Positions 53,801 through 61,271 of a DNA stretch of 64,000 nucleotides are shown one piece after another. The stretch covers positions 682,001-746,000 of the forward strand of contig VISH01000002.1 in the NCBI GenBank assembly GCA_007827375.1, given 5' to 3'. The notes below the pieces were generated by a model, which saw only the letters and a program-made list of their open reading frames with translations, did not search any database and was not told the DNA's origin. This DNA is from Alteromonadaceae bacterium 2753L.S.0a.02 (GTDB lineage Bacteria; Pseudomonadota; Gammaproteobacteria; Pseudomonadales; Cellvibrionaceae). Position 1 is the stretch's first letter. Each line of letters opens with the position of its first letter. The translations under genes and the position numbers were made by a program.

Positions 53801-56800
53801 GCGTGAGTTTGCCATGGGGAATCTTCCTGAGTATATGGTTCCTGCTGCTTTTGTTGTAATGGATAAAATACCTTTAAGTGCGAGTGGTAAAGTGGATAAG
53901 AAAGCTTTACCAGATGCAGATATCAGCGCTGTGGCGAATGAAGGGTATATTGCTCCTAGAAATGCGTTAGAGGAAAAACTGTGTCGCTGCTGGGAGTCGG
54001 TATTAGGGGTATCTCCAATCGGCATTCGCGATAACTTCTTCGCACTTGGTGGCGACTCCATACTGTGCTTACAGCTCGTTTCAAAGGCGAAGGAGGCTGG
54101 TGTAGTCTTCGCAGTCGAAGACATCTTTGAATACCAGAGTATCGAGGCCCTGGCGAAGATCCAGAGTCGACATCAGGAACCCGCTGAACAGCATGAATTG
54201 ACTGGCGAAATGCCACTGATGCCGGTGCAGTCCTATTTCTTTGAAGGTAACATTGAGCATCACTTTTTCAACCAAAGTGTAAATCTATTACCGCCGGAAG
54301 AATTTAATGAATCTTGCCTGCGCACGTCTATTGCAGAGCTATTGGCTCGTCACGATGCCCTTCGCCTTTGTTACCCCAAGAAAAATGGTGAAGTCGTCGG
54401 TCACTTCACGGCTTTGACAGAGCAATTGCTTGATGAAGTCGTACACACCATCGAAATTGAAAGCGACGATGCTGCTGAACAGAATTCGATTGTTAAAGCA
54501 ACCTGTGCTGAATTTCAGGAAACAATGGATATTACACGGGGCTCTTTGGTTAGAGCCCTGTATTTCACAACGCCTCAGGTTTGTGACCGACGACTGATTA
54601 TTATTGTTCATCACTTGGTTGTGGATGCGGTCTCGTGGCGCATCATCCTCGATGATTTAACAAATTGTTTCCGCCAGTGGCGAGATTCGGGCACAGCCAA
54701 GTTGCCGGAAAAAACCAATTCTTTCCGCCAATGGCGTGAGGCGCTTGAGAATTACATGCTTGACGCCGATTTAGCGGGATCAAAAGCATTTTGGAAAAGC
54801 CAGGCTGAAAGTCAGACATCTACTCTGAAGACTGATAAAGATTGCGTGCCTACGACCTATGAAACCAGTAGCCAGATGCTCCGCAAGTTAGATCGCTCGC
54901 AAACACGTAGCCTGTTGGAAATGGCCGGTAAAAACAACAGTTCTCAGATTAACAATTTACTATTGAGCGCGCTTACTGGTGCGTGTGGCCGCTGGCAGGG
55001 CATGGAATCAGTTACTGTTATGATGGAGAGCTTCGGTCGCGATACATCAATTAAGCGAATGGATTTAAGCCAAACTGTTGGCTGGTTCACCGCGACCTAC
55101 CCTATTAAACTGCCCGTTGTCAGAGCGGTGGACGAATCGCGTCGATTAGATGCTCAGTTGGAAACTGTAAATACTATTTTAGACAAGGTCTCCGGCCGCA
55201 TACTGGATTACGGCATTCTAAAATACATCGCTAAAGACCCCGAGTTTATTAAGACAGATCACGATTTGAAAGCGGATCTGATATTTAATTATTTGGGCCA
55301 GGGTGACCAAATTAAAAATGACCAGGTGTTCGAGGTTCACACTGAAGATTACGGACCTAGCTCCAGTGTTAAACGATACAGAGAATATCCTATCGCGTTT
55401 AAGTCACTGGTGGCAGGCGGGGAACTGTGTGCTGTGGTTGAATACAGTTGCACAGAATTTGAAGAAAATACCATTTCAAATCTGCTAGATGCTTTCATTT
55501 CGGAACTGGAACTGTTGATAAGTCAGCGTGAAAAGCTCGACGCCATGACTGGTATTGGAGAGATGGAGCTACAAGCGTATGGAGACGAGGTGCGTAAACC
55601 GGCGTCTCATTTTCAGCAGATGATGCTGGAAGGCTTGTCGCAAGGTGCAGTGGACACAACCTTGATTATTCCTTTTAACTGGCGTATTCGGGGCGATCTC
55701 GATAAGAAGGCTTTGACGAAGGCTCTGCAAGCTATTTTTTCACGACAAAATGCCTTGTCCGCTGGCTTCGTCGAAGACGGTGGAATTTACTACTTTGAGC
55801 AAGCAAAAACACCAGAGTTATCAGTAGCAGAACTCGATATTTCCGGGGAAGATGCGGAACAGAAGCTACAACAAACGATAACGAACGACGCCGAGGCGGG
55901 TTTTGATCTGCGGTCTGGGCCCTTGATGAAAGCAAAAATTCTTACGCTCGGTGATGGGGATCACGCACTCGTTGGATACTTCCATCATGTTGTTTTCGAT
56001 GGTTGGTCGCTCAAACTGGTAAAACAGGAACTGTCAAATTTGTACCGTAGTTTTGCTGCGGGTAAGAAAAATGATATTGAAGCTTTACCCATTCAATTAT
56101 CGGATTACGGTTACTGGCAACGAAATATCCTTCAAACAGCAACGAACCGGCGTCGCTTGGATGAGCTTCGAAGTCGATTGAATCTGAGTGGTGTGCACAG
56201 CAAGATTACTTGCGATGGAGAGAGAGGGCCATCAGTTAGCCGAGAATTGCAGACAATCACTGCAAATTTTCCAACCGATCTTAATAACAAACTCAGTGCG
56301 TTTACGGCGCAAGAGGGTGTTACCAACTACAGTGTTTTTGTCGCAGCCTACCGACTGGCTTTGTTTTTATACGGTGGCGATGAACATCTGTTGCTGTCGT
56401 CGCCTCAGGCAGATCGCGATAGATCGGAGTTACAAAATGTTGTTGGTGCGTTTCTCAATTGGATGGTAATCAATATACCTGTCTCCAAAAATCAAAATCT
56501 GTTTGAATATTTCTTAAACGCGAAGGAAGTGATAAGCGCTTCCTACCGAAATCGTGACCTGAATATTTTCGCAGCTACCGAAGGCATGTCCGAACGTACC
56601 ACTATTCACGATGTGATTTCTTCTGTCCAATTTCAGTATCTGGATGGCTTAAACAACAGCGATGACAAGCTGCTGCTGGATGGCTTGGATGTAAACGCCA
56701 TTAGGGATTGTGATAAAGCCGTCGAAAATCACAATGATCTGTGTGCAATTGTGTTAAAGCATCAAGATTGTTACCGCTGTGAATTATCGTTCAATAAGGC

Positions 56801-56900
56801 GCTGTTTAAACGCGAAAGTGCCGAAAACATTCTCGCTAATACACTTAAAATCGTCAGTATGCTCGTGGATTCCGACGATCGGAAAATTCACAAACTTTAA
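50826..56900 (+). CDS. NRPS: docking-C-A-PCP-E-C(terminal)
   Basis: 2024 aa. The first 55 residues match the TubC-type N-terminal docking fold (ILDLCAENEISLQVVGDNLK... ending in an ELLK helix). C has HHIVSDG (209-215). The A domain has YTSGSTGKPKG (689), FDAATWD (Asp735), YGPTE and SGKVDKK; specificity positions by eye are D-A-W-F-A-G-A-V-V-K, close to the leucine-type D-A-W-F-L-G-N-V-V-K, so an aliphatic residue is a weak guess. PCP is GGDSI (Ser1078). The epimerisation domain (about 1130-1560) has HHLVVDA (1262-1268), a GRD-type motif, TVGWFTATYP and FNYLGQ, so the residue should become D. A last condensation domain (HHVVFDG, 1720-1726) ends the protein with no A, PCP or TE after it. It may release the chain by cyclisation or transfer to an amine or alcohol. 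There is a 4-bp overlap with the previous gene and 14 bp to the exporter. Confidence 0.93.
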   Translation: MSVSKILDLCAENEISLQVVGDNLKVVSKGGKLNNELRLLLKENKPDLIELLKSASNDASDRIPAIYKSDHGQQEFALSHAQRRMWFAYKMDPNSSVHNISASYAINGELDVAALCAAFEELVERHTALRTEFVELEGNQVAQRIRQNYEFSVNVIDLCHLDEEKSTATTRELAKADSEKPFDLGEDILIRVNLLKLGEQRHVLLVTQHHIVSDGWSVSVLMGDLAQLYQAKLTGNNTVLPELPIQFVDYTSWHRERMLNVVNESKMEFWRDLLGGAPEVHSLPLDKPRAKKHDPSGKLYSTPLDKSLVEKLNRFSLEKGVSNYMLFYAVYAALISRMSGSQDVVIGSPISNRTQIETENMVGLFTNTIALRANLDEVSTPSELLNQCKYKILSAQQHQDVPFELVIEDLNPSRSLSHHPIFQLVLNYYIRKPESNEGELNIEPLELEQTQVNFDLIMRVQEYPEKIIVDWEYAKTLFDDHTVENMADCFIQLLSEFIENPDVPLQELSLLSPSVEDQLIQDARSQLGISESKANFNELFEKTVQTHGSKRAVVCGDAVISYSELDKRSNQLAHWIAAQGAKPGDLICVSVERSIEMITALLGILKAGCGYLPVDARNPKSRLEHIVTDAGANIAIGCHGDEIANLVANFIEFQDLKFGKEGVLENYSSNQPSLSDDVLNGDSLAYAIYTSGSTGKPKGVRLSHKGLVNLAIATSNQFGISHETRMLQFASFTFDAATWDFAMAMASGAELHMVPETTIANPSAVGRYVQQNLISYCFFTPSLLNSLDVNEFNSVATIAVGGEAISLNLAKTWSVGRKLFNAYGPTENTVVATCQRLTEDMERVTIGTPINNVAGLIMDGDGRLVPNGVMGELCLAGVGVAQGYINRADLTAEKFINGPLAEKLGSRIYRTGDLVRRLSNGELEFFGRADDQVKVRGYRIELGEIESQLSLAENINECVAIANQSPEGHDRIIAYVTLSDDQHDKDMIVNELREFAMGNLPEYMVPAAFVVMDKIPLSASGKVDKKALPDADISAVANEGYIAPRNALEEKLCRCWESVLGVSPIGIRDNFFALGGDSILCLQLVSKAKEAGVVFAVEDIFEYQSIEALAKIQSRHQEPAEQHELTGEMPLMPVQSYFFEGNIEHHFFNQSVNLLPPEEFNESCLRTSIAELLARHDALRLCYPKKNGEVVGHFTALTEQLLDEVVHTIEIESDDAAEQNSIVKATCAEFQETMDITRGSLVRALYFTTPQVCDRRLIIIVHHLVVDAVSWRIILDDLTNCFRQWRDSGTAKLPEKTNSFRQWREALENYMLDADLAGSKAFWKSQAESQTSTLKTDKDCVPTTYETSSQMLRKLDRSQTRSLLEMAGKNNSSQINNLLLSALTGACGRWQGMESVTVMMESFGRDTSIKRMDLSQTVGWFTATYPIKLPVVRAVDESRRLDAQLETVNTILDKVSGRILDYGILKYIAKDPEFIKTDHDLKADLIFNYLGQGDQIKNDQVFEVHTEDYGPSSSVKRYREYPIAFKSLVAGGELCAVVEYSCTEFEENTISNLLDAFISELELLISQREKLDAMTGIGEMELQAYGDEVRKPASHFQQMMLEGLSQGAVDTTLIIPFNWRIRGDLDKKALTKALQAIFSRQNALSAGFVEDGGIYYFEQAKTPELSVAELDISGEDAEQKLQQTITNDAEAGFDLRSGPLMKAKILTLGDGDHALVGYFHHVVFDGWSLKLVKQELSNLYRSFAAGKKNDIEALPIQLSDYGYWQRNILQTATNRRRLDELRSRLNLSGVHSKITCDGERGPSVSRELQTITANFPTDLNNKLSAFTAQEGVTNYSVFVAAYRLALFLYGGDEHLLLSSPQADRDRSELQNVVGAFLNWMVINIPVSKNQNLFEYFLNAKEVISASYRNRDLNIFAATEGMSERTTIHDVISSVQFQYLDGLNNSDDKLLLDGLDVNAIRDCDKAVENHNDLCAIVLKHQDCYRCELSFNKALFKRESAENILANTLKIVSMLVDSDDRKIHKL

Positions 56901-56914
56901 AAGGATGTCTGAAA

Positions 56915-58216
56915 ATGTCTGATAGTAAATTGTTCAACAGAAATTATCTGCTGCTGTTCCAGGGGCAGACTGTCAGCCACATCGGTACAGCCATGAGCAT
57001 GGCGGCGATGTTGTTTTGGCTGAAAAATGTCTCTGAATCGGCGTTGCTCGTCAGCCTGCTCGGTGTGGCAGCGATCGTACCGGGAATGTTGTTAAACCCT
57101 TTTGGTGGGGTGCTGGCCGACAACATATCCCGGAAGAAAATCATTGTATTTGGAGATTTATTGATTGGCCTTGCTAATGTAGGGTTTGGTTGCCTGATGT
57201 ATTTCGAGCTGGTGCCAGTTAATACCATTATTATTCTTGCTTTTTGTATCACGGTACTTGGCGGATCGGTGGGGGCGTTTTTTGGCCCTGCATCAACGGC
57301 ACTGTTGCCAGATATCGTGCCCAAAGACAAACTGGCCCCTGCCAGTGGTGCTTTGGATGGAATTACCCAGGGTTCGAAATTGATAGGAAATATTTTAGGG
57401 GGCGTTCTGTTTCGCATTATCGGAGCGCCGTTAACCATTATTGTCGATGGAATAACTTATATATTTTCCGGGTTATCTGAAAGCTTCATAAAAGTCGATG
57501 AATCACATCGAAAGTCCAGTGAAGAAAAAGCAGAAGTAGGAAAAGCCCTTTCAAAAATACGCGGTGATTTGAGCGGTGGGGTTAGTTATGTTCGTAACCA
57601 TCGCAGTCTAGTTATGTTATTAATTTGTTCAGTGATAGCGGAAGTTCCGTTTGCTCCTCTGGTAATTGTGTTGCCGTTTTATGTTGAAAACACACTCGGG
57701 GTTACCTCAGATTGGTACGGATTTATTGTGGCCGCGCTTTTCGTTGGTGTGATTCTTGGTAATGTTTGCTCAGGGTTTGTAAAAGTGGCAGACAAACACA
57801 AAAAACATGCCGTCTGGATATCAATCATAGGTACCGGTGGAGGTTTGGCGCTATTGGGTACGGCATTTAACCCCTTCCTTGCTATGGCGTATATTTGCCT
57901 GTCGGGTTTATTCCTGGGTTACCTCGCGGTGGTTATTAAAGTTGGTATACAGTTGAACACCGAGTCGGAATTTCGCGGTCGTGTTTTTGGCTTATTAAAT
58001 TCATTAACTTCTGTTGTTATCCTAGTTAACGTAGTTGTTGCTGGGGTTTTCATTGATCAACTCGGACAAGACATGTCCCGTTTCTTTTGGGTTGGTGGGG
58101 TGATATTCGCTTCTTTCTCCTTTTTAGTTATGTTTAGTAGTGATATGAGACGAGCCTTTGTTGATGCCGGTGACGCAACTGAGCAGGACGAGGCACTCGC
58201 TGTCAATGAGGCTTAG
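56915..58216 (+). CDS. MFS exporter (DHA3/EntS-like)
   Basis: 433 aa, hydrophobic throughout with about 12 predicted membrane helices and a central hydrophilic loop near 195-220. The N-terminus (RNYLLLFQGQTVSHIGTAM) and the loop LADNISRKKIIVFGDL are typical of the MFS_3 branch, which includes enterobactin and macrolide exporters. It would export the cluster product across the inner membrane by proton antiport (inference). It starts 14 bp after the last NRPS gene with AAAGGA as ribosome binding site, so it is cotranscribed and possibly provides self-resistance. Confidence 0.87.
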   Translation: MSDSKLFNRNYLLLFQGQTVSHIGTAMSMAAMLFWLKNVSESALLVSLLGVAAIVPGMLLNPFGGVLADNISRKKIIVFGDLLIGLANVGFGCLMYFELVPVNTIIILAFCITVLGGSVGAFFGPASTALLPDIVPKDKLAPASGALDGITQGSKLIGNILGGVLFRIIGAPLTIIVDGITYIFSGLSESFIKVDESHRKSSEEKAEVGKALSKIRGDLSGGVSYVRNHRSLVMLLICSVIAEVPFAPLVIVLPFYVENTLGVTSDWYGFIVAALFVGVILGNVCSGFVKVADKHKKHAVWISIIGTGGGLALLGTAFNPFLAMAYICLSGLFLGYLAVVIKVGIQLNTESEFRGRVFGLLNSLTSVVILVNVVVAGVFIDQLGQDMSRFFWVGGVIFASFSFLVMFSSDMRRAFVDAGDATEQDEALAVNEA

Positions 58217-58253
58217 GGGTTGATTCTAAAATAATTTCTAAAAGGAATAACCA

Positions 58254-59087
58254 ATGAAAATCGATAGACGCTCCAATTTAAGTAAAGCGGAGTTTGAGGA
58301 AGAATACCTCAACCCATTAAAACCGGTAATCGTAGAAGATGTTGCACTGGAGTGGCCAGCTTACAATAAATGGTCGTTGCCATATTTCACCAAGAAATTC
58401 AAAGAAAAAGTTGTGCTGGTAAACGGTGATTGCATCACTATGGGCGAATTCTTGGCACGGGTAGCAGCCTCCAGTGAAGTATCGCCTTCTCACTATCTGA
58501 CAGGTACCAGCATTCCCCGGTTTTTTCCTGAGCTGCTTGGTGATATAGATACCAATCTGAAATATGCGGGTGGGTCGTATTTGTGCAATCCCTTTCTTGT
58601 AGAACGCCTGGGGAAAGTCATTGATATTACGGAAGACTATGGCCTACTGGAATTGTTGATTTGTGGCAAGGGCGGTGTATTCCCCAACCTCCACTATGAT
58701 GCGTACCACTTGCACGCATTTGTAGTGCAGGTCTGCGGCGAGAAGGAGTTTACGATCTACCCGCCGAATCAAACATCGTACTTGTATCCTAACCCGCGCC
58801 AGCCCAATAACTCCCTAATGGGTGATATGCGTAAAGTCGACCCTATCCGGTTCCCGTTGTTCAAACACGCAGAACCTGAAGTTGTCGTCGTCAAACCCGG
58901 CGGATTGATATTTGTGCCATCAGGTTGGTGGCACACCACTCGCATGCTGTCACATTCAATCGCAGTTACCGCAAATTGTCTTAGCGATTCGAATTATGAC
59001 GCATTTTTCGACGATGCCGTGACGGGGGGGTACCTAAAGCCACACGAAAAATCAGCATTGGTAGAGCTGGAGGAGTGTTACTTCTGA
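58254..59087 (+). CDS. JmjC/cupin_8 Fe(II)/2-oxoglutarate-dependent oxygenase
   Basis: 277 aa. The double-stranded beta-helix iron site is visible as HYD (His147, Asp149) and the distal His227 in SGWWHTT. GKGGVFPNLHYD and KPGGLIFVPSGWWH are characteristic of cupin_8/JmjC hydroxylases (FIH-like). Members hydroxylate amino-acid side chains in proteins or peptides and, in several peptide natural-product clusters, tailor the product. It starts 37 bp after the exporter with AAAAGGAA as ribosome binding site. Likely role: hydroxylation of an amino-acid residue of the product or of a carrier-bound intermediate (inference); a ribosomal or other protein substrate cannot be excluded. Confidence 0.82.
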   Translation: MKIDRRSNLSKAEFEEEYLNPLKPVIVEDVALEWPAYNKWSLPYFTKKFKEKVVLVNGDCITMGEFLARVAASSEVSPSHYLTGTSIPRFFPELLGDIDTNLKYAGGSYLCNPFLVERLGKVIDITEDYGLLELLICGKGGVFPNLHYDAYHLHAFVVQVCGEKEFTIYPPNQTSYLYPNPRQPNNSLMGDMRKVDPIRFPLFKHAEPEVVVVKPGGLIFVPSGWWHTTRMLSHSIAVTANCLSDSNYDAFFDDAVTGGYLKPHEKSALVELEECYF

Positions 59088-59170
59088 CAGGTGTCCCTAA
59101 ATGGCAGCTGTGCTTTACTAGCTAGTGACAATCACCGCGTAAGTTCGTAATAAATTCTTTGTTCTCTATG

Positions 59171-59193
59171 TGTCGAGATTCGATATTTCGACA
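59171..59193 (+). promoter_or_regulatory. Inverted repeat in the gap before the ABC exporter genes
   Basis: TGTCGA and TCGACA form perfect 6-bp arms separated by 11 bp, in the 153-bp gap before the membrane-fusion gene. This is the only sizeable gap within the operon. A weak promoter-like pair (TTGTTC at 59159, GATATT at 59182) overlaps it, so it may be a repressor or activator site for the exporter; no regulator gene is in the window. Confidence 0.35.
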
Positions 59194-59240
59194 ATGGACG
59201 CGCTTACGCCAAAATTTTACTTTTTTAAACGGGTCGGATT

Positions 59241-60485
59241 ATGGACGTAATCAAACAGAAAAAATCGTCGCGACTGAGCAAACGCTTAGTCTACTCCAGT
59301 GTGCTCGTGTTTAGCATTATGGCGATTGGTGGCGTACTGGCATCGGTAGATTTTAATGCAAAGCGAGTCGATAGAAGCAAAGTAATGTTAGGCGAGGTCA
59401 CCTCGGGTGATCTCGATATAACCGTAAACTCCAACGGTTCTTTAGAACCGCGCAATATCGAATGGTTAACGGCGCAGGTAAATGGTCGTGTTGCTGAAGT
59501 GTTGGTCAAACCGGGTGATAAGGTTGAAAAGGGACAGGTCCTGTTACGCATGACTAATCCGGCGCTCGAGGAGGCCGTCGAAAGTGCATTTTCAGCATGG
59601 GAAGGCGCCACGGCCAATACCATGTCCAAAAAAGTTAATCTCGAAAGAGATTTGCTAAACCAGGAATCCGTTGTGCTGCGAGCCAAGTTCACGAAAGAAA
59701 AAACACAAATGGAAGTCATTGCGTTGCGTGAACTCGGGAATGCCAGTGCCGCTATTAAATTACGTAAAGCCGAAGTTGACCTTCGTCAGCAGGAAGGGCA
59801 ATACGAAATTGAAAAGAAAAAGTATGACAAGCTTGTCGCTAATGCTGAATCTATGATGGCGGTTAGCAAAGCCAGTGAAGATCAACTTAAAAATGCACTG
59901 ACTCGCGCGCGCAGGCAAGTGGCAAACTTAGAAATTATTACGGGCATTGATGGTGTTGTACAAGAGATGCCCTACAAAGTGGGTCAGCCGGTTGCCCCCG
60001 GGGAACAATTAGGCCGAGTAGTTCAGCCAGAGGCTTTGTACGCAGAATTGAAAGTGCCGGCGCTACGTTCAAGTGAGGTTCATGTCGGGCAACGCGTTGA
60101 AATCAATACACGTGTCGGATACCTGACCGGTCAGGTGGAACGTGTCGATCCTACCGTAGTCGCCGGGAATGTCATCGTTGATGTGTCTATCGAGCAAAAT
60201 AATAAGGTACCTGTACGACCCGGCCTTCCCGTAGATGCGCTAATTTATACCGCTGAATTGAAAAAAGTACTGTATGTCGACAAGCCTGCATTCGCGCGCG
60301 CCAACGACACTATTAGCCTTTACCGCCTTGATAGCGACCAAAGCTATGCCGAACTTACCAATGTAAAAGTAGGCAAGGTATCAGTTAATCATATTGAAGT
60401 GCTGGGCGGATTGACTGCGGGAGATCGCATTATTGTTTCCGATAGCAGTGACTGGAACGATTATTCACGGATTTTACTCAATTAA
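59241..60485 (+). CDS. Periplasmic membrane-fusion protein (HlyD/MacA-type adaptor)
   Basis: 414 aa. One N-terminal membrane anchor (about 14-36, LVYSSVLVFSIMAIGGVLA) is followed by a lipoyl/HlyD half-motif (VNGRVAEVLVKPGDKVEKGQVLL), a charged coiled coil (about 110-230), the second lipoyl half and a beta-barrel region. It is the periplasmic adaptor linking an inner-membrane ABC transporter to an outer-membrane channel. ATPase and permease genes follow at 18 bp and 39 bp gaps. No outer-membrane factor is encoded here, so a TolC-like protein must come from elsewhere. Related systems in pseudomonads export NRPS products such as pyoverdine and lipopeptides. Confidence 0.88.
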   Translation: MDVIKQKKSSRLSKRLVYSSVLVFSIMAIGGVLASVDFNAKRVDRSKVMLGEVTSGDLDITVNSNGSLEPRNIEWLTAQVNGRVAEVLVKPGDKVEKGQVLLRMTNPALEEAVESAFSAWEGATANTMSKKVNLERDLLNQESVVLRAKFTKEKTQMEVIALRELGNASAAIKLRKAEVDLRQQEGQYEIEKKKYDKLVANAESMMAVSKASEDQLKNALTRARRQVANLEIITGIDGVVQEMPYKVGQPVAPGEQLGRVVQPEALYAELKVPALRSSEVHVGQRVEINTRVGYLTGQVERVDPTVVAGNVIVDVSIEQNNKVPVRPGLPVDALIYTAELKKVLYVDKPAFARANDTISLYRLDSDQSYAELTNVKVGKVSVNHIEVLGGLTAGDRIIVSDSSDWNDYSRILLN

Positions 60486-60503
60486 ATATTTAAGGTGAAC
60501 ACT

Positions 60504-61232
60504 ATGGAAACCAAAGAATTAGTACAGCTGGCGGATGTTTGTAAAGTCTACCAACTCGAAGAAATTGAAACCTGGGCCTTGAAAGATGTAGGTCTTACCA
60601 TTTATGACGGCGAATATATTTCGATATGCGGTTCTTCGGGCTGTGGTAAGTCTACACTATTGTCTATTCTGGGTTTGTTGAATACGCCAACATCTGGTAA
60701 ATACGTATTTGAGGGCAAGGATATCAGCAATTTGGGTAAGCGCGGTCGTACCCGCATTCGCAATGAAAAAATAGGATTTATTTTTCAGGCGTTTAATTTG
60801 ATTGGTGATATGTCTGTGTTCGAGAATGTAGAGTTGCCGCTGCGTTATCGACGCGATATTAGTAAAAAAGATCGTACCCCCATGGTTATGGAAGCCTTAA
60901 AAAAAGTCGGTATGGATCATCGAACTTCACACCGTCCCAGTCAGCTTTCCGGTGGACAACAGCAGCGTGTTGCAATAGCTCGTGCAATAGTTGGTAATCC
61001 GCCAATCTTGTTTGCCGATGAACCCACGGGTAATCTGGATTCAAAAAATGCGCACACCATCATGGAATTACTCAATGATTTAAACGAGCAAGGCAGCGCA
61101 GTTGTGATGGTTACCCACGATACGACCTTTTCCAATTACGCCAAGCGAATTGTGACCTTGAGTGATGGTCAAATTGTTGATGATGGTATGCAGGAAATGT
61201 CAGCACCTATGCCTGTTGCAGCAGTGGGTTAA
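60504..61232 (+). CDS. ABC transporter ATPase (MacB/LolD-type)
   Basis: 242 aa from ATG at 60504, preceded by AAGGTG at 6 nt; an in-frame GTG at 60495 overlaps that site and is less likely. Walker A is GSSGCGKST (43-51), the signature is LSGGQQQR (148-155), and Walker B leads into ADEPTGNLDS; an H-loop (VMVTHDT) is present. This is a complete nucleotide-binding domain of the lipoprotein/macrolide exporter subfamily. It partners with the adaptor upstream and the permease downstream. Confidence 0.93.
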   Translation: METKELVQLADVCKVYQLEEIETWALKDVGLTIYDGEYISICGSSGCGKSTLLSILGLLNTPTSGKYVFEGKDISNLGKRGRTRIRNEKIGFIFQAFNLIGDMSVFENVELPLRYRRDISKKDRTPMVMEALKKVGMDHRTSHRPSQLSGGQQQRVAIARAIVGNPPILFADEPTGNLDSKNAHTIMELLNDLNEQGSAVVMVTHDTTFSNYAKRIVTLSDGQIVDDGMQEMSAPMPVAAVG

Positions 61233-61271
61233 TTTACCCTTGTCAATATAACCTAAAGGGTGGTGATCACC

